Below are positions 1-9,385 of a DNA stretch of 64,000 nt, one piece after another (position 1 is the stretch's first letter; every line of letters starts with the position of its first letter). Both the position numbers and the translations under genes were made by a program. The stretch comes from Novosphingobium kaempferiae (GTDB lineage Bacteria; Pseudomonadota; Alphaproteobacteria; Sphingomonadales; Sphingomonadaceae). The notes beneath the pieces are model-generated. The model saw only the letters and a program-made list of their open reading frames with translations. It did not search any database and was not told where the DNA came from. The stretch covers positions 3,348,001-3,412,000 of the forward strand of contig NZ_CP089301.1 in assembly GCF_021227995.1 (NCBI RefSeq), read 5' to 3'.

Positions 1-394
1 CGAAGCGGTTGAGGCGGAAGATGGTGCGGGTCGGCTCGGGCAGGGCCAGCGCGGTGGCGCGCACGCGGTCGAGCACGCGCGCCGAATCGACGACGCGCTC
101 CTGCCCGGGGGCATCGTCCTGCTCGGTCAGGAGCGCCTGCACCTCATGGGCCAGCCGTCCCCGGCGCTGCTGGGAGCGCCGCAGGTCGAGCGCGAGATTG
201 CGGGCGAGGCGGAACAGGTAGGCGCGCTTGGCGAGGATCGGGCGGTCGTCGCCAATGCTCTGCACCCGGAACCACATCGCCTGCACGACTTCCTCGGCGT
301 CGGCCGGGTCGTCGACGAGGCGCTCCACCCGGCGCAGCAGGGCGCTGCGTTCGGCGATCATCAGGTGGGAAAGGGCGGCGGCGTTTCCACTCAT
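1..394 (-). CDS. ECF RNA polymerase sigma factor, FecI-like (partial)
   Basis: The reverse strand encodes at least 131 residues starting MSGNAAALSHLMIAERSALL; the gene is cut by the window edge. It has sigma-70 region 2 features (DDPADAEEVVQAMWFRV, then FRLARNLALDLRRSQ) and enters region 4 near LPEPTRTIFRLNRF. The family directs transcription of TonB-receptor genes, usually for iron or other scarce nutrients. It lies 86 bases after the stop of the receptor on the same strand, so the two may be linked in regulation. Whether a FecR anti-sigma gene follows cannot be seen. Confidence 0.85.
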   Translation of the reverse strand, partial: MSGNAAALSHLMIAERSALLRRVERLVDDPADAEEVVQAMWFRVQSIGDDRPILAKRAYLFRLARNLALDLRRSQQRRGRLAHEVQALLTEQDDAPGQERVVDSARVLDRVRATALALPEPTRTIFRLNRF

Positions 395-480
395 GGCGAG
401 GCGCCCAGTACCGCTATTGCGATCAATCCGCAACAATGCCGGAGCCGATCGCGAGACCGGCCCCGGCGCGGGATGGAGGA

Positions 481-2628
481 TCAGAACTCGATCGTCGCCG
501 AGGTCTTGAAGGTGCGCGGCATGCCGAGCACGAGGTAACCGCCGAGCGAGGACGCCCAGTAGCTGTTGTTGGCGACGTTATCGACGTTGAAGCGGAAGGT
601 GACCGGCTTGTCCGCCACCGCGACGACATAGCGCGCGCCGAGGTCGAAACGGGTCCACTCGGGCAGTTGGAGCGTGTTGGTGAGGTTCACCATCTGCTTG
701 CCGGTCTGCATGATGCGTCCGGTCAGCGTGACGCCCGGCAGGAAGCCGAGATCCCATTCGACGTTGGCGTTCGCGGTGTACTCGGGCACGCCGATCGCGT
801 CGTTGCCGTCGGTCGCGCCGCCGGTGGTGCGACGCTGCTTGGCGTCGGTGACGGAAAGGCCCGCGATGATGCGCAGCCCGTCCATCGGCTCGCCGTCGAG
901 GCTCAGTTCCACGCCCTTGTTGCGCTGCTGGCCGTTGAGGGTGAACACCGTGCCTTGCGGCGTCACTTCGTTCAGCGTCTGCGGACGGTCGGTCTGGAAC
1001 AGCGCGAGCGAGGCGTTGAAGCGGCCCATCGCCACCTTGCCGCCGACTTCGTACTGCACCGTCTTGAAGGGCGGGAACACCTCGCCGACGTTGATCGTAC
1101 CGGCACCCGCGACCGGGCCCTGGACCAGACCCTCGATGCGGTTGGCGTAGAGCGAGACCGTTTCTGTCGGCCGCACGACGAGGCCGACGACCGGCGTGGT
1201 GGCGCTTTCCTTGTAGCGGCTGGTGCGCGCGCCGGTGGTGATGTTGTAGGCGCGGTAGAAGATGTTCTGGCGGCGCAGGCCGACCGTCAGTTCCACCATG
1301 CCGTCGAGTGCGCCGATCGTGTCGGACGCGAAGAGGCTCGACAGGCGGGTGCGGTTGGCCGGGTTGGGATCCTCCAGATCACCCGCGCGCAGGGCGGTGA
1401 AGGCGGGCATGGTGACCTGCACGGGATCGTAGAGGTTGTTGCCGTTGGTCGCGTTGCGGACGAACGGGCCGAATTCGTAGGCATTGCGGTTGATGTAGCT
1501 GCTCTGCGAACCGCCGACGTTGATCTCGTGCGTGATCGGGCCGGTGGCGAACTTGCCGCGGATACCGGCCTGCACCGCCTCGTTGTTGTCGTTGCGCGGG
1601 ATGTTGGAGCCGGTGACGAAGGCGTCGCCGGTCGCTGCGTCGGTGAGCTGGAAGCCCTGGTAGACGCCGCGCTCCGCCGTGTCGCGCGCGCCGCCGGCGG
1701 CGTAGAACATGAAGTCGTCGGTGATGTCGTACTCGAACTTCAGGATGCCGAAGACGTCGCGGATCGTGGTGTAGTTCCAGTCCTGCCCGAAGTTGGTGTC
1801 GGCGTCGGGCGCATCGGGGACGGCGGTCACGCCGTTGAGCTGCACCATCGGGCGCATGTGGCGCACCTTGACACGCTGGAACGCGAGATCGAGCGAGAGG
1901 CGGGCGCGGTCGCTGCGCCAGTCGAACGCGGCGCCGAGCACCACCGAACTGCGGTACTCGTCGTCGATCGAGGTATCGCCCCCGCGCGCGGCGCCGTTGA
2001 TGCGCACGCCGAACTGGCCGTCGTCACCGAAACGGCGGCCGAAGTCGAAGGCACCGCCGAAGTGCTCGTCCGACTGGTAGTTGACCGTGGCGCGGGTGAT
2101 CGGCTGGTCCTTGGCCCGCTTGGGCTGGAGGTTGACCGTGCCGCCCAGCGCGGTGCCGCCCGGCGCCGCGCCGAACAGGAACGCGCTCGCGCCGTTTAGG
2201 ATCTGCACCTGATCGTAAAGCTCGGGCGATACCAGCTGGCGCGGGGTCACGCCGTAGAGGCCGTCGATCGCGATATCCTCGCCGTAGAGCGGGAAGCCGC
2301 GGATGACGAACTGCTCGGAGGCATTGCCGAAGCCGAGCGAGGTGCGCACCGAAGGATCGTTCTCCAGCACCTGGCCGAGCGTCAGCGGCTGCTGGTTGAG
2401 GATCAGCGCCTCGCTGTAGGCCTTGATCGAGAAGGGAACCGCCAGCGCGTCCTTGTCGCCCAGCGCGCCGAGGCTGCCCTTGCGCAGCACCTGCGTCTCG
2501 TTCTCCTTCTGCGCGGTGACGATGATGTCGTCGGCGCTTTCCTGCGCATAGGCAGGCGTCGCTGAAACGATTCCGAACGCCAGCGCGGTCAGCGCCGTCC
2601 GGCCAAAGATAGTGCGAGTGCGTAGCAT
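481..2628 (-). CDS. TonB-dependent siderophore-type receptor
   Basis: A 715-residue outer-membrane receptor of the FhuE/FecA type. The start at 2628 puts the signal peptide (MLRTRTIFGRTALTALAFG, cleavage after PAYAQ) at the N-terminus; an upstream in-frame start would bury it. The TonB box is DDIIVTAQ. The plug shows LENDPSVRTSLGFG, FVIRGFPL and VQILNGASAFLFGA, and the barrel ends in the aromatic-terminated TSATIEF. No STN signalling domain lies between the signal peptide and TonB box, although an ECF sigma gene is next door. The substrate is unknown; a ferric siderophore is the family default. It stands alone in its strand block. Confidence 0.88.
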   Translation of the reverse strand: MLRTRTIFGRTALTALAFGIVSATPAYAQESADDIIVTAQKENETQVLRKGSLGALGDKDALAVPFSIKAYSEALILNQQPLTLGQVLENDPSVRTSLGFGNASEQFVIRGFPLYGEDIAIDGLYGVTPRQLVSPELYDQVQILNGASAFLFGAAPGGTALGGTVNLQPKRAKDQPITRATVNYQSDEHFGGAFDFGRRFGDDGQFGVRINGAARGGDTSIDDEYRSSVVLGAAFDWRSDRARLSLDLAFQRVKVRHMRPMVQLNGVTAVPDAPDADTNFGQDWNYTTIRDVFGILKFEYDITDDFMFYAAGGARDTAERGVYQGFQLTDAATGDAFVTGSNIPRNDNNEAVQAGIRGKFATGPITHEINVGGSQSSYINRNAYEFGPFVRNATNGNNLYDPVQVTMPAFTALRAGDLEDPNPANRTRLSSLFASDTIGALDGMVELTVGLRRQNIFYRAYNITTGARTSRYKESATTPVVGLVVRPTETVSLYANRIEGLVQGPVAGAGTINVGEVFPPFKTVQYEVGGKVAMGRFNASLALFQTDRPQTLNEVTPQGTVFTLNGQQRNKGVELSLDGEPMDGLRIIAGLSVTDAKQRRTTGGATDGNDAIGVPEYTANANVEWDLGFLPGVTLTGRIMQTGKQMVNLTNTLQLPEWTRFDLGARYVVAVADKPVTFRFNVDNVANNSYWASSLGGYLVLGMPRTFKTSATIEF

Positions 2629-2837
2629 TCTCAGATTGCCCCCATGTTTGTGCCCTGCGGACGAGGAAGCCGTATATGTCGTCGCTTCACTCGTTGCGGG
2701 CGTAATGTGACATTCGCCGATGGAGGCAAGAACCTCCAATTCCCGCAATATGCAAGGGACCAATGGAGGTATGCCGCCGAAATCCGCGGTTGTGTGCCCT
2801 TGGAATTACACTTGGAAACGGTGCCGCAACGGACCGT

Positions 2838-3692
2838 TTACCCGCGATAGATGCCCGCCGGATTGCCGGTCACGCCAGCGTCCACTTCGTAGAGCGCGCC
2901 GTCGAACTCGGATTCCGGCAGGCCGGTTGCGGCCGAGGTCACGAACATGCGGTCGAGGTTTTCGCCCGCGAAGGCAATGTTGGTGATGCGCTTGGCGGGC
3001 AGTTCGATCGAACGGTCGCGGGTGCCGTCGGGGGCGAAGCGGCTGATGCGTCCGCCGTCCCAGTGGGCGACCCAGAGGAAGCCCTCGGCATCGGTGGTCA
3101 TGCCGTCGGGGTAGCCGTCCTCCTCGGTGAAGCGGATAAAGACCTCGCGGTCGCGCGCGCCTTCTGCATCCACGGCGAAGCGGTAGATCGTGCGGCGACC
3201 GGAATCGGTGTGGTAGAGCCACTCGCCGCAGGGCGAGAAGGCAGGGCCGTTGGTGACGGTGTAGTCGCTGTCGATCACCTGCCACTCGCCTTGCGGGGAG
3301 AGGCGGTAGAACGAGCCGCTGATGGCGTCCTCGGCCATGTCCATGGTGCCGCACCAGATCGCGCCGTGGCGGTCGGCCTTGCCGTCGTTCATGCGGTTGC
3401 CGGGCAGGTGCGGCTCGGGATTGGAGCGCTCGCCGATGGTCACTGGATCGAGGGAGATCGTCGCCACACCGTCGCGGAACCCGCCGACGAGCCCGCCCGC
3501 AGCGCGCGGGGCCACCCAGCCGAGCGGCGCGGGCATGGCGAAGCGCGTGATCGCGCCGTCCGCCAGCGTCAGTCGGTTGAGGGCGGGAGCGAGAATGTCG
3601 ACCCAGTAGAACGCGTTGTCGCGTTCGCACCACAGGGCGCCTTCGCCAAGGGTATCGCGCACGTCGCGCTCGATCTTGCGCCAGAGGGTCAT
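2838..3692 (-). CDS. SMP-30/gluconolactonase family protein, probable L-arabinono-lactonase
   Basis: A 284-residue six-bladed beta-propeller lactonase. Visible family motifs are the metal-binding Glu in LGEGALWCERDNAFYWVD, Asn in NRMNDGKADRHGAIWCGTMD, TNGPAFSPCGEWLYHTDS and the Asp in YPDGMTTDAEGFLWVAHWDG. The start at 3692 gives the canonical beginning MTLWRKIERDVRDTLGEGALW and is preceded by a GAGAGAACCG-type site. The likely role is hydrolysis of L-arabino-1,4-lactone to L-arabinonate, between the sugar dehydrogenase (12040) and the dehydratase (3855). The family also takes xylono- and gluconolactones, so the substrate comes from context. It is the last gene of the minus-strand run epimerase, dehydratase, lactonase. 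Confidence 0.85.
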   Translation of the reverse strand: MTLWRKIERDVRDTLGEGALWCERDNAFYWVDILAPALNRLTLADGAITRFAMPAPLGWVAPRAAGGLVGGFRDGVATISLDPVTIGERSNPEPHLPGNRMNDGKADRHGAIWCGTMDMAEDAISGSFYRLSPQGEWQVIDSDYTVTNGPAFSPCGEWLYHTDSGRRTIYRFAVDAEGARDREVFIRFTEEDGYPDGMTTDAEGFLWVAHWDGGRISRFAPDGTRDRSIELPAKRITNIAFAGENLDRMFVTSAATGLPESEFDGALYEVDAGVTGNPAGIYRG

Positions 3693-3740
3693 CGGTTCTC
3701 TCTCCCGTTCGAGATCAGTGATCTCTTTAGTCAGAACAAG

Positions 3741-3830
3741 CCCGTCATCCCCGCGAAGGCGGGGATCCATCTGACATTGGCGCAACAGGCACAATCAGGA
3801 GATGGGTTCCCGCCTTCGCGGGAATGACGG
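3741..3830. repeat. Dispersed inverted repeat between lactonase and dehydratase genes
   Basis: Two arms in opposite orientation: CCCGTCATCCCCGCGAAGGC at 3741 and its near-complement ending GCGGGAATGACGG at 3830, about 40 bases apart. This is the common bacterial CGTCAT-CCCGCG palindromic (REP/BIME-like) type. It fills most of the 162-base gap inside the minus-strand operon and carries no credible gene. Confidence 0.8.
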
Positions 3831-3854
3831 ACCTATTCTTGTTTCACTTCGCGA

Positions 3855-5651
3855 TCAGTGGTTGTCGCGCGGCAGGCCCATGGTCTGGGCGATGCGCTGG
3901 TACTTCTCCGCGCCTTCGAGGATCGCGCCGGTATCCATCTGCCCGACGAGGGCGCGCTGGATTTCCTGCCACGGGGTCTGCGAGGCGGGGTACTTGTAGC
4001 CACCGGCGGCTTCCAGGGCGGCGCGGCGGGCGGCGAGTTCCTCGTCGGAGATCAGCACGTCGACCTTGCCCGCCTTGAGATCCATGCGCACGCGGTCGCC
4101 GGTCTGGAGCAGCGCGAGGCCGCCCATCGCCGCCGCTTCCGGGGAGGCGTTGAGGATCGAGGGGCTGCCCGAAGTGCCCGACTGACGACCGTCGCCGATG
4201 CAGGGCAGGGCGCTGACACCCTCGGTGATGAGGTAGGCGGGCGGACGCATGTTCACGACCTCGGCCGCACCGGGGTAACCGATGGGACCGGCGCCGCGCA
4301 TGAACAGCAGCGTGTCGGGCGTGATGCCGGTGGCCGGATCGTCGATGCGGTGGTGGTAGTCCTCGGGGCCGTCGAACACGACTGCCGGGCCTTCGAAGGC
4401 GTCCGGATCTTCCGGGTTCGAGAGGTAGCGGTCGCGGAACTCCTTGGAGATCACGCTGGTCTTCATGATCGCCGCGTCGAACAGGTTGCCCGACAGGACG
4501 AGGAAGCCCGCTTCTTCCACCAGCGGCTGGTCGAAGGTCTTGATGACCTTGTCGTCCTCGATGGTGGCTTCGCGGCAGTTTTCGCCGATGGACTTGCCGT
4601 TGACGGTCAGCGCGCTCTCCTTGATGAGCCCCTGGCCGATCAGCTGCGCGACGACGGCGGGGACGCCGCCCGCGTGGTAGTAGTCCTCGCCCAGATACTC
4701 ACCGGCAGGCTGGAGGTTCACCAGCAGCGGGATCTTGTGACCGATGGTCTCCCAGTCCTTGAGCGGCAGTTCCACGCCGATGTGGCGGGCGATGGCGGCA
4801 AGGTGGATCGGGGCGTTGGTCGAGCCGCCGATGGCGGCGTTGACGGCGATCGCGTTATGGAACGCGTCGAGCGTCAGGATGTCCGACGGCTTCAGGTCTT
4901 CGCGGACCATGTCCACGATGCGCTTGCCGGTGTGGTAGGCGCATTCCTGACGGTCGCGGTAAGGCGCGGGGATCGCGGCCGAGCCGGGCAGCATCATGCC
5001 CAGAGCTTCGGCGAGCGAGTTCATCGTCGTCGCCGTGCCCATGGTGTTGCAGTAGCCGGTCGAGGGGGCGGAGGAGGCGACCAGCTTGATGAAGCCGTCC
5101 GCGTCCAGTTCGCCCGCCGCCATCATCTGGCGGCCCTTCCACACGATCGTGCCCGAGCCGGTGCGCTCGCCCTTGTGCCAGCCGTTCAGCATCGGGCCGA
5201 CCGACAGCGCGATGGCGGGGATGTTCACCGTGGCGGCGGCCATGAGCATCGCCGGGGTCGTCTTGTCGCAGCCGGTGGTCAGCACCACGCCGTCGAGCGG
5301 ATAGCCGTAAAGCGCTTCGACGAGGCCGAGATAGGACAGGTTGCGGTCGAGGCCTGCGGTCGGGCGCTTGCCGGTTTCCTGGATCGGGTGGACCGGGAAT
5401 TCCAGCGCGATGCCGCCCATCTCGCGGATGCCTTCGCGGATGCGCTCGGCCAGGACGAGGTGGTGGCGGTTGCAGGGCGACAGGTCGCTGCCCGACTGGG
5501 CGATACCGATGATCGGCTTGCCCGAGCGAAGCTCTTCAAGGCTGAGGCCGAAGTTCAGGTACCGCTCCAGATAGAGCGAGGTCATGTCGATGTTGTCGGG
5601 ATTGTCGAACCAGGCGCGCGAGCGCAGCTTGGGGGTCGTCTGTTCGGTCAT
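3855..5651 (-). CDS. IlvD/Edd family dehydratase, probable L-arabinonate dehydratase
   Basis: A 598-residue dihydroxy-acid/phosphogluconate dehydratase family protein. In the pathway it would convert L-arabinonate to 2-keto-3-deoxy-L-arabinonate (EC 4.2.1.25). The three iron-sulfur cysteines are at residues 60 ([10 protein letters not shown]), 128 ([11 protein letters not shown]) and 201 ([15 protein letters not shown]), almost exactly where they lie in characterised rhizobial sugar-acid dehydratases. The C-terminal signature [19 protein letters not shown] is intact. ATG at 5651 was chosen; an in-frame TTG at 5678 overlapping the upstream stop would add nine residues. It follows galM by about 24 bases. 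Xylonate or other pentonate substrates remain possible, but the arabinan neighbourhood favours L-arabinonate. Confidence 0.88.
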   Translation of the reverse strand: MTEQTTPKLRSRAWFDNPDNIDMTSLYLERYLNFGLSLEELRSGKPIIGIAQSGSDLSPCNRHHLVLAERIREGIREMGGIALEFPVHPIQETGKRPTAGLDRNLSYLGLVEALYGYPLDGVVLTTGCDKTTPAMLMAAATVNIPAIALSVGPMLNGWHKGERTGSGTIVWKGRQMMAAGELDADGFIKLVASSAPSTGYCNTMGTATTMNSLAEALGMMLPGSAAIPAPYRDRQECAYHTGKRIVDMVREDLKPSDILTLDAFHNAIAVNAAIGGSTNAPIHLAAIARHIGVELPLKDWETIGHKIPLLVNLQPAGEYLGEDYYHAGGVPAVVAQLIGQGLIKESALTVNGKSIGENCREATIEDDKVIKTFDQPLVEEAGFLVLSGNLFDAAIMKTSVISKEFRDRYLSNPEDPDAFEGPAVVFDGPEDYHHRIDDPATGITPDTLLFMRGAGPIGYPGAAEVVNMRPPAYLITEGVSALPCIGDGRQSGTSGSPSILNASPEAAAMGGLALLQTGDRVRMDLKAGKVDVLISDEELAARRAALEAAGGYKYPASQTPWQEIQRALVGQMDTGAILEGAEKYQRIAQTMGLPRDNH

Positions 5652-5674
5652 GGGTCTGTTCGTTTCGTTCTGGT

Positions 5675-6829
5675 TCAACGCGGAGACGTGGTGACGCGGT
5701 AGATCATGACATGCCGGTACGGCTTGCCGGGATCGACGCGGGTGGACGGGAAGTTTGCGTGGTTCGGGCTGTCGGGGAACTTCTGTGGTTCCAGCGCGAT
5801 GCCGTCGCCCATGCGGTAGAGGTGGCCCTGCTTGCCGATGTATGTACCGTCGAGGAAATTGCCGGAGTAGAACTGGACGCCCGGTTCGGTCGTCAGCAGT
5901 TCGAGCACGCGGCCCGACACGGGGTCTTCCAGGCGCGCGGCGAGTTCGGGGGTCTTCGTCTGGCCCTTGTCGAGCGCGAAGTTGTGATCGAACCCGCGGC
6001 CGTAGACGATCTGCTGGTCGTTGCCGTCGCGCAGGCCCACGGAAACCGGCTTGCCCTTGCGGAAGTCGAAGGGCGTGCCTTCAACGCTGCGCAGTTCGCC
6101 GGTGGGGATCAGCACCTTGCTGACGGGGGTGTACTTGCTTGCCGGGATGGTGAGCACGTTGGTCATCGCGTCACGCTCGGACCCTTCGCCCGCCATGTTG
6201 AAGATGGCGTGGTTGGTCATGTTGAGCACGGTCGGCTTGTCGGTCGTCGCGTCGAAGACGATCTGGAGGTTGCCGGATTCGTCGAGCGAATACGTCGCCT
6301 TGGTCTTCACGGTGCCGGGGTAACCCGAATCGCCGTCCGGGCTGACAAGCGAGAACACGGCGGTCGCGACCTTGCCCGACTTGATCGAATCGAGCTTCCA
6401 GTTCTGGACGTCGAAGCCCTTGCCGCCGCCGTGAAGCGACTGGCCGTTGTTGTTCTGCGGAAGCTGGTAGGTCTTGCCGTCGAGCGTGAACTTACCGTCG
6501 GCGATGCGGTTGCCGTAGCGGCCGATCGTCGCGCCCCAATAGTTGGGAGTCTTCTCGAAGTCGGAAAGCTTGTCGTAGGCGAGCAGGACGTCGGCCACCT
6601 TGCCATCGCGGTCGGGAGCTTCAAGCTTCCACAGCGTCGCGCCGAAGGTCAGGATCGTCGCGGAAACGCAGTTCGCGGCCTTGAGCGTCACTGCCGTGAC
6701 CTTGCCGCCATCCGACAGCGTACCTGCATCGGCCTGCGTAGCATCGGCGGCGAAAGCCGGGCCGCCTCCCACGCAAAATGCCAGCGCGGACGTTGCCGCC
6801 ATCACCAAGCCCTTGACCGGATTCCTCAT
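5675..6829 (-). CDS. galM: Aldose 1-epimerase, exported
   Basis: A 384-residue mutarotase that interconverts alpha and beta sugar anomers. Catalytic-region motifs are [15 protein letters not shown] (His), [13 protein letters not shown] (His) and [18 protein letters not shown] (base Glu). A signal peptide ([19 protein letters not shown], cleavage about PAFAADA) indicates a periplasmic enzyme, unlike the cytosolic E. coli GalM. The start at 6829 has GGGAG eight bases upstream; an ATG at 6850 would add seven residues. It is the first gene of the minus-strand arabinose operon and is divergent from the sugar transporter. It would supply the anomer used by the transporter or dehydrogenase. Confidence 0.92.
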   Translation of the reverse strand: MRNPVKGLVMAATSALAFCVGGGPAFAADATQADAGTLSDGGKVTAVTLKAANCVSATILTFGATLWKLEAPDRDGKVADVLLAYDKLSDFEKTPNYWGATIGRYGNRIADGKFTLDGKTYQLPQNNNGQSLHGGGKGFDVQNWKLDSIKSGKVATAVFSLVSPDGDSGYPGTVKTKATYSLDESGNLQIVFDATTDKPTVLNMTNHAIFNMAGEGSERDAMTNVLTIPASKYTPVSKVLIPTGELRSVEGTPFDFRKGKPVSVGLRDGNDQQIVYGRGFDHNFALDKGQTKTPELAARLEDPVSGRVLELLTTEPGVQFYSGNFLDGTYIGKQGHLYRMGDGIALEPQKFPDSPNHANFPSTRVDPGKPYRHVMIYRVTTSPR

Positions 6830-6864
6830 TCCCTTAGCTCCCGCGTACATGTGCTAATTCGATT

Positions 6865-6928
6865 CTGTCTGATAAATATGCAGCATGAGCCCCGTTGACG
6901 AGGCGTCGAAGCGCATATAGTCCGACAA
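6865..6928. promoter_or_regulatory. Divergent control region with candidate GntR/FadR operator
   Basis: Between galM (minus) and the sugar transporter (plus). TAGTCCGACAA at 6918-6928 fits the FadR-subfamily consensus TNGTNNNACNA exactly. A weaker relative, CTGTCTGATAA, is at 6865-6875 on the galM side. TTGACG at 6895-6900 could be a -35 element whose -10 (TATAGT, 6916-6921, spacing only 15) overlaps the operator. Related sites precede 9437 and 17334. The operator is read from sequence; the regulator assignment is inferred. Confidence 0.55.
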
Positions 6929-6989
6929 ATAGAACGAGCGCAAGCCGGTTTGCCGTTCAAGGGGCCGGTTCCGTTACGAGAGGAATGTC

Positions 6990-8303
6990 ATGCCCCCAGT
7001 GGTTTCTTCCACCGATGCCCCCGTGGCTCACGCGCAGCCGGAGGGCGTCCGCTATGGTCCGGCGCTCACGCTGCTCGCCAGCCTCTTCTTCATGTGGGGC
7101 TTCATTACCGTCATCAACAACACGCTGCTGCCGCACCTGCGCAGCGTGTTCGAGCTGAGCTACACGCAGACGACGCTGATCGAATCGGTCTGGTTCATCG
7201 CCTACTTCGTCGCGTCGATCCCCTCGGCCAAGCTGATCGAGCGCGTCGGCTACCAGAAGTCGCTCGTCATCGGCCTGCTCATCATGGCGGCAGGTGCGCT
7301 GGGCATGATGCTGGCCGCCAGCATCCCGTCCTACGGCGTGACGCTGGTCATGCTGTTCGTGATCGCCAGCGGCATCACGCTGCTGCAGGTCGCGGCCAAC
7401 CCCTACGTCGCCGTCGTCGGCAAGCCCGAGACTGCATCCTCGCGCCTGAATCTGGTGCAGGCGCTGAACTCGGCGGGCACGATGCTTGCCCCGCTCTTCG
7501 GTGCATACCTGATCCTCGGCCGCTCCAAGGGCGGTACCGCGACCGCGGGCACGGTGCTGACCGAGGCCGAGCGCCTTTCGGATGCGCATTCGGTGATCCT
7601 GCCCTACGCGCTCGTCGCCGTGGTGCTGGTGATCCTCGCTGTCGTCATCGCCAAGTTCCCGCTGCCCGCCATGGGGTCGGCCAACTCGCGCATCGCCAAG
7701 GAGCAGCGAAAGGGCCTGTCGCTGTGGAACCACCGGAACCTCGTTTTCGGCATCCCCGCGATCTTCATCTACCTGATCGCGGAAATCGGCGTCGCGAACC
7801 TCTTCGTGAACTTCGTAAGTCAGCCGGAGATCGCCAACCTCACGCATGAACAGGCAGGCAAGTACCTGACGTTCCTGTGGGGCGGCATGATGGTCGGCCG
7901 CTTCGTCGGCTCCGCGATCATGCAGCGCTTCGATGCGGGCAAGGTTCTCGCCTGCTTCTCGGTCGGCGCGTTCATCGTGATGCTTGTCACCGTGTTCACC
8001 ACCGGTCCCGTCGCGATGTGGTCGCTGATCCTCGTCGGCCTGTTCCACTCGATCATGTTCCCGACGATCTTCACGCTCGGCATCAAGGGCCTGGGCCCGC
8101 TGACCGAAGAAGGCTCGGGCCTGCTCGTCATGGCGATCGCCGGTGGCGCGCTGGTCGTCGTGCAGGGCTGGCTGGCTGACAACTACGGCCTGCAGACCTC
8201 GTTCCTGCTGACCGCCGTGTGCGAACTCTACATCCTGTTCTACGCGCTGTGGGGCAGCAAGCCGACCAACGCGGTCCCGCCGCCGGCAGCGACCTTCGAG
8301 TAA
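6990..8303 (+). CDS. Sugar MFS transporter, FucP/GluP family
   Basis: A 437-residue, roughly 12-helix inner-membrane sugar:proton symporter. Family signatures are LLASLFFMWGFITVINNTLL at helix 1, ANPYVAVVGKPETASSRLNL and GTMLAPLFGAYLI. The start is supported by AGAGG six bases upstream. The FucP family carries L-fucose, L-arabinose, galactose or glucose. Here L-arabinose uptake is the natural inference, because the gene lies between the two arms of the arabinose pathway and shares a control region with galM. It is monocistronic and ends at a strong terminator. Confidence 0.9.
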   Translation: MPPVVSSTDAPVAHAQPEGVRYGPALTLLASLFFMWGFITVINNTLLPHLRSVFELSYTQTTLIESVWFIAYFVASIPSAKLIERVGYQKSLVIGLLIMAAGALGMMLAASIPSYGVTLVMLFVIASGITLLQVAANPYVAVVGKPETASSRLNLVQALNSAGTMLAPLFGAYLILGRSKGGTATAGTVLTEAERLSDAHSVILPYALVAVVLVILAVVIAKFPLPAMGSANSRIAKEQRKGLSLWNHRNLVFGIPAIFIYLIAEIGVANLFVNFVSQPEIANLTHEQAGKYLTFLWGGMMVGRFVGSAIMQRFDAGKVLACFSVGAFIVMLVTVFTTGPVAMWSLILVGLFHSIMFPTIFTLGIKGLGPLTEEGSGLLVMAIAGGALVVVQGWLADNYGLQTSFLLTAVCELYILFYALWGSKPTNAVPPPAATFE

Positions 8304-8321
8304 GGTCTTCCCTAGCAGCAA

Positions 8322-8358
8322 AAAAGAGCCCCGGCGGAATGACCGTCGGGGCTCTTTT
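8322..8358. terminator. Rho-independent terminator
   Basis: AAAAGAGCCCCG (8322-8333) pairs with CGGGGCTCTTTT (8347-8358) around a 13-base loop. It lies 18 bases after the transporter stop. A-tract and T-tract flank the stem, so it can work in both directions. Confidence 0.9.
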
Positions 8359-8376
8359 CGTTTTGAAGTGGGAAGA

Positions 8377-8564
8377 GGGGAGTTCGCAGGGGTTTACCAC
8401 CCCTGCACCCCGTGAACTGGCGTCGCAGGGCGAGCAGCTGCCTCTGCCCAAGATGGCGCCACAGGCTATATGTCTCCCGACTCCAAGCGAGCGCGAAACT
8501 AGGCGTCGCGCGCAATCTCGACGGTCTAGGGGGTGCAGGGGTGGTAAACCCCTGCGAGTTCCCC
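8377..8564. repeat. 188-bp element with 35-bp terminal inverted repeats
   Basis: The left arm (8377-8411) and right arm (8530-8564) are inverted copies matching at about 33 of 35 positions. Each arm contains its own palindrome, GCAGGGGT-TTACC-ACCCCTGC. The interior has no convincing gene. It lies between the terminator after the transporter and the 3' end of the convergent GntR gene. It looks like a non-coding, transposed MITE- or REP-like unit. Confidence 0.75.
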
Positions 8565-8568
8565 GCCG

Positions 8569-9324
8569 TCAGTCTTCCATCGAACTGCGGGTATCTTCCA
8601 GAGCCAGATCCACCAGCACGTTCATCGCCTCAGCCGCTGCACCAGCGTCACCGGCGGCAATGGCATCATAGACCTTTACATGATCCGGGATCGGATTGCG
8701 CGGCAGGGCGCGGGCGCGTTGCTTGAACTGGGTCGTCCAGTTCACCGCCGCGCCGATCGAGGCGCTGAGGGTGAGGAGGGCGTCGTTGCGCGTCGCCTGG
8801 AGGATCGCCTTGTGGAAGTCGCGGTCGGCGGCGCGTCCTGCTTCGGTGGTGAGGGTGTGGCGGCGCATCGCGGCGAGGGCGTCCTTCATCGCCTTGAGGT
8901 CCGCCTTGTCGCGGCGCTGGGCGGCGAGGCGGGCGGCGGCGGGCTCGACGATGGCGCGCAGTTCGAACAGGCTGCGCACGAATTCGATGTCGGGTTCGCC
9001 CGCGAAGGCCCAGCCGAGCACTTCGGGGTCGAGCAGGTTCCAGCGGTCGCGCGGGAGGACGCGGGTGCCGGCCTTTGGGCGGCTCGCGACGAGGCCCTTG
9101 GCGGTGAGCACCTGGATCGCTTCGCGATAGGCGCTGCGCGAGACCTGCAATTCCTCGGCAAATGCGACTTCGCCGGACAGAATGTCTCCGGGAGCATATT
9201 TGCCTGACAAGATCGCGGTTCCCAGCTTATGGGCGATCGCTCCATGGAGGCGCCTTCCGGGGCCGCGGGCCTCTTCGGCCTGCTTCATGTTCGCTTCGGT
9301 CGTCGTGAAATCGGCATCTGACAC
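8569..9324 (-). CDS. GntR family regulator, FadR subfamily (candidate arabinose regulator)
   Basis: About 251 residues. The N-terminal winged helix is LHGAIAHKLGTAILSGKYAPGD followed by AEELQVSRSAYREAIQVL and LVASRPKAGTRVLPRDRWNL. The C-terminal FCD helical domain (FVRSLFELRAIVEPAAARLA, DRDFHKAILQATRNDAL) commonly binds sugar acids through a metal site. GTG at 9324 has GGGAGG eleven bases upstream; ATG at 9288 is the alternative and has no clear ribosome site. It is divergent from the catabolic operon. It probably represses the arabinose units through the TNGTNNNACNA-like sites, with a pathway acid such as arabinonate or 2-keto-3-deoxyarabinonate as inducer (inferred). Confidence 0.87.
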   Translation of the reverse strand: MSDADFTTTEANMKQAEEARGPGRRLHGAIAHKLGTAILSGKYAPGDILSGEVAFAEELQVSRSAYREAIQVLTAKGLVASRPKAGTRVLPRDRWNLLDPEVLGWAFAGEPDIEFVRSLFELRAIVEPAAARLAAQRRDKADLKAMKDALAAMRRHTLTTEAGRAADRDFHKAILQATRNDALLTLSASIGAAVNWTTQFKQRARALPRNPIPDHVKVYDAIAAGDAGAAAEAMNVLVDLALEDTRSSMED

Positions 9325-9385
9325 TGGTATGGGCACCTCCCGAAGCGAAACTAACAGCGCTTTGCGCGAGAAGGAACGACAAACA

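Noticed and set aside
436..2199. Long open frame on the plus strand opposite the TonB receptor
   Set aside because: It is antisense to a well-supported receptor and has the Arg/Ala/Val-rich composition typical of shadow frames in high-GC DNA.
2723..2740. GGAGG...CCTCC hairpin upstream of the first TonB receptor
   Set aside because: A five-base stem with no T-tract and no evident role; likely chance in the otherwise featureless 2629-2837 gap.
3858..5702. 614-residue plus-strand frame opposite the dehydratase
   Set aside because: The dehydratase frame carries all three cluster cysteines and family motifs; the opposite frame shows no domain.
8312..8515. Possible 67-residue protein on the minus strand
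   Set aside because: It lies within the terminator and the 188-bp inverted-repeat element, and is the kind of frame often misannotated in such repeats.
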